DNA from: Keithomyces neogunnii | Lineage: Eukaryota > Ascomycota > Sordariomycetes > Hypocreales > Clavicipitaceae | Length of the DNA stretch: 64,000 bases | Direction of reading: 5' to 3' | Assembly: GCA_020975405.1 (NCBI GenBank) | Contig: JAIOWQ010000008.1 | Span: 1 to 64,000 of the forward strand | Part shown: in pieces, positions 1 through 11,285 of the stretch | How the letters are laid out: the number at the start of each line of letters is the position of its first letter | Numbering within the stretch: the stretch's first letter is position 1 | Translations under genes and position numbers: made by a program | Notes under the pieces: model-generated | What the model was told of the DNA's origin: nothing | Seen by the model: the letters and a program-made list of their open reading frames with translations, nothing else | The model's database searches: none

Positions 1-450
1 GTCTATATTATATAATAAGCTTATAATTATTAAAGGCTATTAAGAAGTCTAGCTATATTACTAATATAATACTATAGTAGCTCTAGGCTATATATATAAG
101 CTTAATAAGATACTTAACTACTATTTCTATAGACCTGCCCTTCTAGTTACCTATCTAGGTTTCTAGTAGTAGTGCCTCTCTTTAGCCTTAGCTATAAGCC
201 CTTATTACTACTAATTAATTACCTTATTTTTAGGTTAAGTAGTAAGATTAGTCTCTAGCCTTTAGGTATAGCTATTTCCTTATCTATCTTTCTCTCTTTA
301 TAGATTACTATATATCTATATACTAGAATTATATAGTAATACCTAGTTACTATTACTATATTAGTTAGGTTTATAATAGCTTAGATTACTCTTAGCTATA
401 GGCCTTAATAAGGCCTATAGGGATGCTATCCTTACCTAGGGCTTTCTAGC
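1..450 (-). pseudogene. LINE reverse transcriptase N-terminal part, decayed and truncated by window
   Basis: On the minus strand around 450-395 the translation reads LGKDSIPIGLIKAYS, matching the APGPDGIPN-x-x-LK motif that opens LINE reverse transcriptases. Further left, an IPKG-x-RLILLLN segment (the P-K-x-x-x-Y-R-P-I-x-LLN motif) and an EGQVYRNSS segment (the Q-x-G-x-R-x-x-x-ST motif) follow in the expected order. The catalytic YADD box would lie left of position 1, so it cannot be judged. The sequence is RIP-mutated throughout. Confidence 0.65.
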
Positions 451-1105
451 TTAGTATATAGTATAAGGTGCTCTTTATTTCCTTAGGGAGAAGTAGGCGC
501 TATCTAGGACTAGTATAGTATTAAGGTTAGGGAATATTAGGTTATCTACTAGTTTAGCTATAGCTAGGGTCTCTAGGAAGAATCCCTCTACTAATATATC
601 TACTTTTTTTATATATATAGTTACTAGTATATCCCCCCTTAGCCCTAGTATATATAAGGGGTAATATATAGGTATTCTCTAGCCTTTTACTATATTATAG
701 CCTAGCCTATCTTTCTAGGGCTTATAGGTTATAATTACCTTATTTTACCTTATCTACTGCCTTTCTCTAGGCGCTTTACCTTATATATCTAATAATTTAG
801 GTTTATACTACCTCTACCTTAGCTAAGTATTAGTAGTTATTTTTAGTTTTATTAAGTACCTAGTATTACTAGGTAATTACTATTTCTTTTACTACTAGTT
901 AAACCTCCTCTATCTACTATACTAGCTAGGGGTAAAAGCCCTATATCTACTTTAGGGCTACTATATTTCTAACTACTTAGATCTATATAACTAGCTAGTT
1001 AGTATAGTTATCTACTTCTTCTAGTATATTAAGTAGTTACTCTATATCTCTAGGTTATAGCCTAGTCTCTATCTCTATTAATACTAGGTATTTATTAAGT
1101 TTATA

Positions 1106-1765
1106 TTAATTTAGACTAGGGGTCTAGTCTAGTAAAGATAAGTTAGTATTAACTTAGATTAGCTATAGCCTATAGTTAGATCTTATTATTACTACTTAGC
1201 TAAGGTATTCTATATCTAGGGACTCTAAGGCCTATACTAGATCTATTATACTATCTTAGTCTCTATTCTTACTATCTTATATTATCTCTTTATATAGTAT
1301 TATAAGAGTAAGTTATTATTATATTATTATTACTAGGAGTATATTATACCTCTAGGATAAATATCCCTTATTATCTTATAAGAGATAGTATAAATTAAAG
1401 TCTCTAACTAAGATAGCTTAAGAGTCTAGGTTAGTATTAGTAAGCTTTTATAGTAAGGTCTACTAGTTAGTCTCCTAGCTTAGTAAGTATATTAAGTATA
1501 TACTAATCCCTATTAGGACTACTTTATACTAGTCTATTCCCCTATTAATTATATATAACTTAGTCTTATATCTCTTATAGATATATATTATAGTATAGCC
1601 TTTAAAGTATATAAGTCTATAGGCCTTACTAGCTAGGTATATTAGCTACTTTATATCCCTTACTAGAGATAGCTCCTATATTATAACTATATTAATATTA
1701 TTATAGTACTATAATACTAGTAGTATATTAGAGTTATTCTTCTATATATTCTAGTAGAGGATGTT
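1106..1765 (-). pseudogene. LINE ORF2 endonuclease domain (APE-type), decayed
   Basis: Reading the minus strand from 1765 gives an opening NILY-x-NI-x-KNN with stops where Gln or Trp would be. It is followed by a NIVII-x-E motif (endonuclease active-site Glu region), VRDFNLYY (the GDFN-like motif) and an S-I-I-D-L-V motif near the end of the block. This order is that of the exonuclease/endonuclease/phosphatase domain of LINE ORF2. Nearly every in-frame stop is TAA or TAG, as RIP of CAA, CAG and TGG would give. The frame is kept over about 220 codons, so decay is by substitution rather than indels. Confidence 0.75.
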
Positions 1766-2084
1766 AATTATCTACTAGGTATTAGGCGGGGGGGGTTAGG
1801 TCTAGGGTTAGGTCTCTATAGTTATAGTCTCTATAGCAGGCCTATAGTCTTCCTAGGTTATATATAATATAATACTATTAGCGCTAGTAACTAGGGGTTA
1901 AGGCTTATTCTTACTATCTAGGGGGCAGCCTACTTTCTTTCTTAGGGGGGCCTCTAGTAAGAGTAGCTTACTAGCTACTTAGTAGTATTATAGTACTATA
2001 GAGGTTAATCTTATAGGTAGGGGTATTACTTTAGTTAAGAAGGTACTAGTAAAGTATAATAGTCTATTAGGGTATATAGCTTTA

Positions 2085-2690
2085 GTATAGTTCTAGTACT
2101 CTTTTATCTTAGGGCAGGCTTAGGCCTATATTAGGTACTATCTAGTATAGAGAAGGCATTTCTTAGGTGCATTTTCCTTTATAACTAGGCAGTCCTTAGC
2201 ATTATTATACTTACTAGCTCTATAGTAGCTATAGTATAGGGTTACTATATAGTACTTTATTATATAGCCTATCTAGTAGTATTAGAAGCACTATCTTAGG
2301 TAGAGGGTTTCTTTATAAGGCTCTATATTAAAGAGCTTAGCCTTATATAATAGGCCCTATTAGTAAATTCTATTAGCTTAGTTAAGGGACTTAATACTAA
2401 GGATTAGGACTACCCTTATACTAGTCTTAAGGTAGGGGCAGCGCGCCCTTATATAAAGGATATTAATATTATTAGCCTTAGTAATATCCTTAGCTAGGTC
2501 TTTAGATATGGTATTATTAATAAATTATAGCGGGAATCCTTTTATTATCATGTTATACGCGTAGCGGTATACCGTCGCTGCCGCCCCGAAGGCGGCATGG
2601 AGCTATTCTGCGTTTTCTCGGTAGGGGGAGGCCGTCTTCTGGAATGTGACCACCGTATCGCCGCTGCGGAGCCTGCGCGCTAGCAATCCA
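2085..2690 (-). pseudogene. LINE ORF1 (gag-like, zinc knuckles), decayed
   Basis: One minus-strand frame runs from about 2690 down to about 2085. It contains a LRSGDTVVTF-like segment, a hydrophobic FGAAATVYRYAYNMIIKGFP segment and then a cysteine-rich tail (KDC, KKC and ACPKIKE motifs, about 2085-2190) resembling the degenerate CCHC knuckles of fungal LINE gag proteins. Stops interrupt it at Trp/Gln positions, for example TAG at 2603-2605 (probably from TGG) and TAA at 2525-2527. The part above about 2545 is GC-rich and almost unmutated, while the part below is fully RIP-mutated. No functional protein is possible from this copy. Confidence 0.7.
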
Positions 2691-4872
2691 ATGTTAGCTG
2701 TAGCGTTAATGGTGAAGACACCATGTAATACTCCGTACACGACCATGACAAGTCTCCTCCCAGTGCGATGAACACGTGAACCGAATTCCTTGTATACTTT
2801 TTGACGCTATCAGAGTGGCATGCATCTAGGTCGTACTCGGCATAGCGTTGGACAAGGTGCCGAGTCAAATGCTCAAGGGAATGTAAAATTGGTGATTTGA
2901 TCTTGTTCCATGCACCTGAGAGCTGAGTCTCAGCTCCTGTCCCAGCGACATGTGCCGACGTGCGTATTGGTGGGTTTTCGCTTCGGAATAACTTCACCCA
3001 GACAGAGACAGTGCCGTCTTAGTCTACACATCATACCACGATGGACCCGACCCATAACCATGCCATTGTTGCCCGCGACAACCAAGACCCAGATTCAGGG
3101 CACAGAGATTTTCCAATTGGAGTTGAGTCATATTTTTGGTTGTCGGATCATGACAGCCTGCTTGTGAAGCTACCATGGCGCCATTGTGGCCTCCGACCAT
3201 ACCTGCCAAGGTAGCTTCTCATGCTATCTCAACCATCTCCAGGCCCTGGTCCCAAGAGAATGGGAATCAAGAATCTCTCCGGATGATGCTACCGAGATCC
3301 GACTGTGCGGGTTGGCATGTAACGTTATCTACGCCCAGATGAGAAGGCCAGCAGCATAAACTGTAAGGAGCAAGTTACCCTTCTTCTTTGGTCCATTCTC
3401 TCTCCACTGATTATACCGAGTAAAATTGCTATCATTATTAGGGCGGCTAGCAAAACGGATCTTCTTGCCTTGTTCGAGAAGCCGTGACTGCCTGGTTTTC
3501 CATTAATATGATGGCTGAACAACGACACTAGAATTTTCGGGATTTTCGGGCGCCGCGGTGTGTCTTTACTCGGCCCGCAAACCCTGCCCTACGAAATAAA
3601 GTTCTGGGACCGTTTGCTTCAGTATTGACCGTGTCTCACAGCTGTCGCCTCGGCCATTCAGACATCCATCGGATACTGTGTATTTACGGAGTATGGAGCA
3701 CCGAGTACCGAGTACTCAATACGTGCTCCAACGTTGCCAAGTGAAATATGGGCCCCCGAAAAGTTTACTTCGTGTCATGATGCTGATAGGTTGCGAGACT
3801 TTTCGGACTTTGCCAGCACCATCGCTTCTGTACAACGCAGCCACGTCGTGGCCTGGGCCAGTCGGGGTTTAGCGCATGTCTGAAATTTCAACTATTGTCC
3901 CTTGCCTGGATTCGGCCCTGTAGGCGAATTAGGGGTATATCAGCCGTGATGCGATCGCTCTCGGCCGTTTTGGTGACCGATAACGTTGGGCCGGGGCCGA
4001 GGCCAAGGTCTCCGAATGACCCAACATGACCGAAAAGTCAGCTCGTGGTGGCCCCAGACTCCGTGCACAATCTTCATCTGAAGCATGCAAAACATTCACC
4101 AGCAGCCACCAAGTGGAATACTCCGGTGTCAGCCACTCGAGGCCAGGGCAGTGGCGGGTTTTAGACTAGTCGCACACGGCAACTGGGTCTGATGGCTTTC
4201 ATTCTCCGCAAGCCAAACCGGCAACATCCTGTACCAAATGTGGGCCGGGCTCTATCGAGTAATATCGACCGTCTCCAAGCGGTACTGCGTCCCTTGATGG
4301 GTCTGGGAACGACAGACTGGGATGGTGGCATGGTTTTCAGTCTTCTCAAAACGCTGGGCTTCGGCCAAACGATGATATGCAGGCTAGAGCTCTGACAAAA
4401 AGTCGATGATTAAAATTCCTCGAGAAACCCGTTGTGGGGACGCATGGGCTGCTGGCGGCTTTCCAATCTTCTTGGGCGTATTCCTCACCGTACCATCCAA
4501 AGTTATTCCGATCGAGGGAGTTGTCATTAGCTGGGCGCAATATGGAGCAAAATAACGACTAACGAATGGCAAGCCAAAATTCATCATCATATATATGACC
4601 TGCTGAAAAAAAAAAATTGGAACAAACAAGTTTCTCCCCTTTTGTTCTCAGCAAGATAAGGTACTTGGTTCTTCATGACAGCTCTACCGTGACTTGGCAG
4701 TTCAGCCAGATCACGTGAGGCTATCTGCCAGCTGCCAAAAGCGGATTTTAGCTCAACCACTTGTGAGCACCGATTCAGGACCCACTCGAGATGAAGTCGC
4801 ACCTTGCATCGCGCATCTATTCCGAGCGAACTCCTTGTCCAATCGACAGAAACGCAGCCAAGGTGATTTGTC
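2691..4872. other. Intergenic region, no supported gene
   Basis: This stretch separates the LINE relic from the first gene. It is of normal base composition and shows no RIP. Short open frames exist but none has a recognisable motif or codon-like continuity. Two copies of the TACTCCGTA/TACGGAGTA word occur here (2728-2738 and 3685-3693). A poly-A run lies at about 4609-4618. Confidence 0.6.
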
Positions 4873-5957
4873 ATGGCATCGCGTTCTCGATCCCCTTCGC
4901 GGGGCCGTCAGAGATCTCTCACGCGCTCCATGTCTCCCCGGTCGGATGATTCGCGTTCTCCCCGCCGACGGCGATACGACTCGCGCAGTGCGTCGCGATC
5001 CATCACTCCGCCGCCTCGTCGCAATGGCCGATACCGAAGCGAAACTCGAAGTCGCAGCAGAGGCCGTGGAAGAGACTTCAGAGAGGCGAGTGAGTCTCCA
5101 TTGGCAAGGAGCACAAAGGTAGGTCGCAAATCAGGCAGGTGCCCAGATGAGATGGCATGCTGACCTGTCTCCAAGATTGTTGTTGAGCGCTTGTCCAAGA
5201 ACATCAATGAGGACCACCTCTATGAGATTTTCGGCCAGTTTGGCCCAATCAAAGATCTTGATCTACCAATGAATAGAACCTGTACGTCTTCTGCTGTGGT
5301 TGGGGGGGGGGGCCTAGTTTTCGGACCAAGTGAGTGCATGCGCTGACCAGTTCAAAAGTCGGGACAAATAGAGGGACCGCATACATCCTCTTTGATCATG
5401 AAGCCGACGCCGAAGCTGCAATCTCGCACATGCACGAAGCCCAAGTTGACGGCGCCACTATAAACGTGTCCATCGTTCTGCCAAAACGAAAGCTCTCGCC
5501 GCCTCCCCCAACCGCCCGTCGCGGCGCCAATATTGATCCTCGAATTCCCATGTCGGGCCCTCGAGGCGGTGGCCCGCCCAGCCGTGGAGGGGGATTCAAC
5601 CCCGGGGGTGGCCGTCGGCGCGGATCACCGTCTAGTCGATACGGCACCAGATCAGACGTGTACAGACCCTTGTCGCGCTCGCCGTCGAGATCCCCGGGAG
5701 CACCCCCTTCCCGCGGTGGTGGCAGTCGATACCGCAGCAGGTCCAATGCTTCGTACTCGTCTCGCTCGCGTTCTCGCTCACCCGTGCCGCGGCGGGGAGC
5801 AAGGGGTGGCGGCGGTGGTGGTGGTGTTGGTGGTGGTGGCGGCGGAGGAGGAGGAGGAAGATTCGAGGAAGCGGATGACAGGCGACGCACCCGGAGTCGT
5901 AGCAACGGCAGCTTGGGGGGTCGAAGCCGATCTCGAAGTCCGCGAGGTCACCGATGA
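4873..5957 (+). CDS. RNPS1-like SR/RRM RNA-binding protein
   Basis: Predicted exons are 4873-5118, 5176-5281 and 5359-5957 (316 aa). Residues 1-82 are an Arg/Ser-rich segment full of RS dipeptides. Residues about 83-160 form a single RRM (IVVERLSKNINEDHLYEIFG at the start, then a GTAYILFDH RNP1-type strand). The tail is rich in Pro, RGG and RS repeats, with a long glycine run near 5808-5862. This arrangement is that of RNPS1, a nuclear splicing and exon-junction-complex factor. Splice sites are GTAGGT..CAAG and GTACGT..AAAG. The second acceptor was chosen because the nearer CAG at 5350 brings an in-frame stop, whereas AAAG at 5358 restores the RRM. Intron 2 carries a G run. Function in this species is inferred from the domain layout. 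Confidence 0.88.
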
Positions 5958-6472
5958 CGATTGATGATGTGTACTATCAGGAACAGGGTGCGAATTCATG
6001 AACAACTTTTTTAAACTGGTGGCGTTTGGGTCTTGACGCGGAGGCGATTCCGACAGGCCGGCCGGTATGGCGTTTTGAATGTATCAGCAGTGTATCTCTA
6101 AATGGCCGATTGGTCAGTTGGTGAAGGAGGTGCGGTTTTGCGGTTTTGCAGGATGGCGAACTGGGCTATCCCCGTGGCGAATTCGCCGCATTAGGCACGG
6201 ATGCCCTACATTGCCGCCGTCTTATAATACAATGCGTGTAGACAAACTACGCAGGAAATCAATGCACCAACGGTACTTTGTGAGGTGCCACGTCTTGTCC
6301 AATTGTGCCAGGCCAAGCTGGGCTAAACTTGTTGCCGCGTGAACAAAAGGGAAAATGTATTTACATTGCCAAGGAACAAACTTGCGCACCGTGGAGTCGG
6401 CCATGGCCCCAAAATATGATGCAATCTCAAGGCCGAGAGCTGCCCTCCCGCAAGGCCCAGTCCATCACCATC
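5958..6472. other. Intergenic, convergent 3' ends
   Basis: This is the 3' flank shared by the RNPS1-like gene (plus) and the small secreted protein gene (minus). I see no gene, repeat or strong signal in it. Confidence 0.5.
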
Positions 6473-6886
6473 TTACGGATCATCGGTGCAAACGTTGCAG
6501 TCAAGCTCGCCCCCCGTGACGGGCAGCTCCTTGCACCCCTGGATCCTGAAGCTCTTCATCTTGGACCCTGCACTGCTGGTCTGTCCCTTTTGCCACTCCT
6601 TGATGGGGGCGGCGCCGGTGGCAGAGCCCAAGATGTTGCCGTTGCACCCAACGGCATCGTGGATGGTAATGGAGCAGCGAGACCAGAACATGCTGCAGAA
6701 GGAAAAGGACCCGACGCCCTTGGAGGTGATGCCCGTGTCGATGTTGTAGCAGTTCTTGTCGCCAACAGTGCTGAAGTAGTGCCTCTTGTCGCCCGACTTG
6801 TTGGCGCCCGTCCAGACGGTGAAGCTCCATGCCTCGGCGCCCGCGAGGGCGAGAGACGAGTAGGCGAGGACAGACGAAGCCTTCAT
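6473..6886 (-). CDS. Small secreted cysteine-rich protein
   Basis: This is an intronless frame of 137 aa. I chose the Met at 6886 because it starts a clear signal peptide (MKASSVLAYSSLALAGAEA, probable cleavage after it). A Met nine codons upstream would add a charged and aromatic stretch translated from the AT repeat. The mature part opens WSFTVWTGANKSGDKRHYF and has seven cysteines, mostly single and evenly spread (NCYNI, SFCSM, SRCSI, VGCNG, QGCKE, DCNVC). The pattern of repeated short strands ending in SF.. and C..I motifs recalls beta/gamma-crystallin-like secreted fungal proteins, but this is tentative. It could be an effector-like or wall-associated protein; no catalytic motif is visible. 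An AT dinucleotide run sits immediately upstream of the start. Confidence 0.7.
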   Translation of the reverse strand: MKASSVLAYSSLALAGAEAWSFTVWTGANKSGDKRHYFSTVGDKNCYNIDTGITSKGVGSFSFCSMFWSRCSITIHDAVGCNGNILGSATGAAPIKEWQKGQTSSAGSKMKSFRIQGCKELPVTGGELDCNVCTDDP

Positions 6887-6905
6887 TAAATATATATATA
6901 TATTT
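6887..6905. repeat. AT dinucleotide run abutting a start codon
   Basis: An alternating TA stretch lies directly 5' of the start codon of the small secreted protein, inside what should be its leader. It may be a promoter or leader element or simply a microsatellite. Confidence 0.6.
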
Positions 6906-8287
6906 CTTCTCAAAGGCCAAGTGTGTGCTTGGATTGGTGGTGTTTGGCGTTTATGAGACGCGGCTTGTTGATGAACGACACCTGGACATGCCGTGTCGGC
7001 TCATGGGTGTTTTATATTTTTTTATATTTCATCCTTGTACGCATTACGCTACATGCCGCATTTCAACGAGCCTCGTCCTGCTGTTTATCGATTCTCATCG
7101 ACTCGGAGTAAGCTGCGTGCTATTTTGGGGGGGGAGGCATGGCCGTGTCTCAGCCATGTCATCGTCTTTCCCAGTGTCTGCAGTGTGCACAAATGGAGGT
7201 GCCCAGACTTGCTCTCGGATTACCTGTACTGGCACCGCCTGTTCTAAACCACCCTGTGCCATCTGCATGTTCGGGCACCAGCTCCTAATAGTGGCGTCGA
7301 TGCCATCTGAAAGTTTACCACCAGGCCACTGCCGATCCCACGCCCCATTAATGATAAGCAGCTTAAAATAGCTTTCCGGGAGCCGACTAGGGCTCGATAT
7401 TGCTCCGATATTACCTACGTTTGCCATGTAATTTACACGGGGCATTCTCTGTTGTTGATCAAGCTGGCAAAAAAAAATAGACTTTTTCGCCAAGCATGTT
7501 TCACTTTTTTTTGGTGGCCGCATTCTAGCAGATTCGTAATTTGCCACAAAACAAAAGCATCTTCTGCGCCAGGCAAAAGCGGCATCATCGATCAGCTGGT
7601 CGCGGCAAATTTAGAAACAAGATTTGCCAGCTCGAATTGCGCTTCAACCTCACGCCATGGGCCAAATCATGCGTCGTGACTGGTTTCCGCCCCATCTCGG
7701 CATCGCCACGGCGTCAACTTGCCAGCATTTAGCCTCTGGTCTTCCACTGAGCCCGAGGTACTTCTTCATGTGAAAAGCACGGAGTACACATGGTACCACC
7801 ACGCTAGGCCCGTGTCGAATCAATGGTATCGCTTCTCGGCGCGTTTAGTCACAAGGAACCCGTCAACTTGTCAACTTCTTTTTCATGGCGTGCTCTGGGC
7901 AGTAACTGGCATATTTTGATTGCTCAAGAGCACAGGAAAAGATGCTACGCCATACACTGTCTAGCATGCTGAGTAACGCCTCATATTCGTCAGCCTTGCC
8001 GAGTCTGTGCAGCAGCGACATGTGGCTTGGTGCGGCTTGCTAATGTAGCATTGCAAGACACTCGAGGCCACTCAGCATCTTGCTTCTTCACGTCAGCTCT
8101 TGGCTGCGTGTGCTTTGCTTGAAAATAACCAACATGAAAAAGAAAAAGGAAAAAAAAAACCTCACTTCAATTATCTTGTCACCATGTCATGAGCATCGAA
8201 ACGCCGGCACATCAACCCAACCTGGGAAACCCCCATTCTCTCATCAGTTCTACCCCGACTCCAAACAATAACCGGAAGAGATGCACT
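6906..8287. other. Intergenic, no supported gene
   Basis: This holds the upstream region of the secreted-protein gene and the 3' flank of the fasciclin gene. Several A and T runs (around 7467-7475, 7505-7512 and 8151-8158) and one CACGGAGTAC word (7778-7788) are present. No frame carries a recognisable motif. Confidence 0.5.
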
Positions 8288-9684
8288 CTACATCCAAGCC
8301 ATGCCGGCCCCCAAACCAATCATGCCAACAGCAGCACCAACCACCTGTGCGGTGCACCTAGGTCCCCCACCATGAGAAGTACTGCTAAACAGCGAACTCG
8401 TCTTGCTGGTGGGCGTTGCGTCGGTCGAGGCGCCACCTTGGTCACTCGTGGTGGTGACGGGGCAATTCGTGGTACAGGGCAGGGCCGTTGTGAATGCTCC
8501 GCCGACAGTCGACACGGGGAACACGGGCGGCTGCGTGCCGACATCAGGATTAGGAATTACGTCTTCAACGTCGGGGTTGAGCACATTGGCAACGAGGTGC
8601 ATGACGCCATTGGCGAGCAAGATGTCCGGCTGTACGATTTGAGCAGTGTTGACATACTTGTTGTTTCCGTCCTGACGAATGGCGACCTGTTCCCCGTTGC
8701 CGGCGGCGTCCTTTGCCAACGTCGTGAATTTCGTGCCGTTGGTCAGCATGCTGGAGGACAAGACCTGATCTGGTATGATGTGATAGTTCATGATTCGCGC
8801 CAGCTTTGCCGCGTCTAGGCCCTGCAACGTGCCGCCCACGACATCATAGGCGTCGTTTCGTGCAGCGAAAATGGTCACGTTCTTGCGGTACGCAATATCC
8901 GGCATGAGCTTTGCTGCGTACAGAGATCCCAGGAAGGACGTCGCCTGGAAGGCCTGGGCCGTCTTGGAGACTTGGGTGGGCGGAACCAGCAAGTTGTCGA
9001 CGACTTGGATCAGACCTCCTGTAAAGGGAATGTCGCCTTCTGTTATTGTACAGCGCGCCCCTTCGCCGCTGGTCAAGATGACAGCCGTGCTTTGCTTGTT
9101 GATGAGGACGCCTTGGCCCGTCGTCACATTGGTGTATTCCTGATTGACGAGCCGGGTCGTCTCGAAATAGGTCGGGCCATCTTTGAGGGCCGCTGTGGAC
9201 ACGGAGCCCTTCATGATGTGATACTGCAGAATGGGCATCGTTTTATCTTTGTTTTCGGGATCCCAGAGCGGTTGGAGGGCTGTGTAGGGAATGTTATCGA
9301 TGGCTTTGTTCGATGGGGCAACAATCTAACACGGAGCCGTTTAGCATTCGATCCGACCCCCGCGAGAAGAACAAGATGGCACATTGACACGGCCCATCCG
9401 TTGCTGGCGATGCAGGGGATGGTATTTTGCGAATCGTCTTACCGTCACTCCAATGTCGCTGGGAAGCTCCAACAAGACGTCGGGATATTTCTGCGACTCG
9501 GTTAGCCTCGACTCACGACAATGCGGTGCCTGGCCAGACTCGGACCAGATGGGCCTACCTTGATCAAGTCATAAAACTTGCTCAGATTCGTGTTCCCCGC
9601 CAGAACTGATCCCAAGTCCTTCTTGTCATCTGCCAGGACGCCAGCGACCAATGCGGCCGAGCTCAGCGCAAGTCTGAAAAGCAT
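8288..9684 (-). CDS. GPI-anchored fasciclin (FAS1) domain protein
   Basis: Predicted exons on the minus strand are 9684-9559, 9490-9443 and 9325-8288 (403 aa). A signal peptide (MLFRLALSSAALVAGVLA) is followed by two FAS1-like blocks. The first spans the three exons (IGVTIVAPSNKAI is the conserved strand joined across intron 2). The second lies at about residues 170-300 (NVTIFAARNDAY, then MNYHIIPDQV and the closing GVMHLVANVL). A Thr/Ser-rich stalk and a hydrophobic C-terminus ending GMIGLGAGMAWM suggest a GPI anchor. FAS1 proteins of fungi sit at the plasma membrane or wall and are linked to adhesion. The splice joins restore a continuous domain, which supports the model. The exact substrate or partner is unknown. 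Confidence 0.87.
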
Positions 9685-11285
9685 CGCGTCGGCGAGTCGA
9701 GTGAACTGCTCCGTGAGAAACTCGCTGAAAAAAGCGCACCTGTTGCCCAAAAACAGAACATCAAGTCTCTGAGAGCTTCGGGAGCCGTCGTCAATCCAGG
9801 GACAAAGAGCAGCAGACAAAGAGAAGAAAAAAACACATATATCTGTCGTCACTGGACGAGCAACTGGCCGGTGCGCGCATGACAGCTGGTAGCTTCCCAA
9901 GCTGAGATTGGCCAACCATCGCCAACTTGCAACTTATTTCCTTTTTCAGGGGACACTCCGTACTAACCATACTAAGCATACTAGCCACCATGGGCACCAG
10001 ACGTCTGGTCCAGCCGACAAATGGCCTGCACCCGAAGCTCCATTTCGGGCGTGTCGCTGAAAGTGCCGTCCATCCGGCCAAATGCCGCACCACGAATCGC
10101 AACTCAGCGCTGCTCTTCTCAAACACTGGTACTCCGTACCAGCTGCGGGGGCAGGAAAAACTGCAACAAGCCGAGAAAAAGCAACATTGAGCAAACTCTT
10201 GCTGCAAAGTGACTCGGCACACCCAAGACTTGACCCGTTACTGCCTCGCCCCCAGCGTTTTACAGGGAACACAGGCGCCGTTGGTCAGAGACGAGTTGCA
10301 GCGGTCCAACCAAATACGAAGTGATCGGCACAAGCCACCACCCGATCAAGGGCCCAAGGAGAGCATGTACGTCGATATCGTACAGGACATATGTACGGAG
10401 TACACCCACTATTCATGCCTACAGTACATGCGTATACGCCCAGCCGTGACAACATGTCCAACTTGTGATACCCTTGACGACAGACTGCGCGCCTCAACTA
10501 GGGTTCCTTGCCGTTTGCCTTGTCGGTTCTGCTGGATCGACCCGTCACGGCAGTCCCTCTTAGACTGAAGTTTCACACTGGTGTAACGGTTGCACTCGCC
10601 TAGGGACCTTGGAACACCGTCTTTTTGCAAACGCTTGCAAACGCTTGCACACGCCCTGATCTGATGGTTGCCATTTTCGGCCCGGATCACGGAGTGTCGT
10701 GGTCGTGCGCAGCCTCCTCTATTTTTGGCCAGTAGCAAGAAAGGTGACCGCATGCTCAGCCATCAGCGTGACATGCTCTTCAATTGCGTCCCTTTTGGGA
10801 AGTGACAATTAATACACCCAATTGCAAACAGTCTTTGTCAACCAAGGGTCCTTGACCTACCCGATACCACGAAATTCTCTCTCTCTCACAGAAAAAAAAG
10901 AAAGATTTGATCGTGCCATGACAGAATATGGGAAATTGCCGAAATCAGTCAAAAGAAGAAGCAGAAAAAGCAAAGCCCAGTGCTGTGATACTCTCAATAG
11001 ACAGATTTTGTTCGTTGCGACTCCGCCGTCATGCATTAAAGTCTTCCACAACCACCACGTAGCTGCATGCGCTGGCGCAACAGTTCGTACTTGGTGCGAA
11101 ATTTCCAGAATACGAGATTTCTGGTGGCGTGCCCATTACTTTTTCACCTAGCCGCCCAGCATCTGGGAGTGGGAGGCCCCTTTCTAGTGTCGGGTGTGTC
11201 GCGGTCGTGTTCAATCCCAACAATGGTGAACAGGCGCCAAAACCACCATCACCATCAACTACCCAGGCAACATAGACACACCCAT

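Larger units (their letters stand above)
1..2690 (-). mobile_element. RIP-degraded Tad-like LINE retrotransposon, partial
   Basis: A non-LTR retrotransposon relic reads right to left and is cut by the left window edge. In order on the minus strand I can follow a gag-like ORF1 (about 2690-2085), an apurinic-type endonuclease (about 1765-1106) and the beginning of a reverse transcriptase (about 450 to 1). Frames are interrupted by many TAA/TAG stops that fall where LINE proteins have Gln or Trp, as expected from CAA/CAG/TGG changed by C-to-T mutation. The first 2.54 kb is extremely TpA-rich and nearly empty of CpA/TpG, the hallmark of repeat-induced point mutation. The 5' end of the element is not defined; similarity to gag fades near 2690. 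Assignment to the Tad clade is inference from domain order and host type. Confidence 0.85.

Noticed and set aside
1795..1815. GGGTTAGG pieces recalling telomeric TTAGGG
   Set aside because: Only two imperfect copies within a RIP-mutated LINE; no tandem array.
2680..2997. 105-codon minus-strand frame next to the LINE
   Set aside because: No motif; it runs in a different frame from the gag remnant and ends at its edge.
5396..5905. Proline-rich minus-strand frame of 169 codons
   Set aside because: Its poly-Pro is the reverse complement of the glycine run of the RNPS1-like protein.
6305..6889. 194-codon plus-strand frame
   Set aside because: Antisense of the small secreted protein gene, whose signal peptide and cysteine pattern are convincing.
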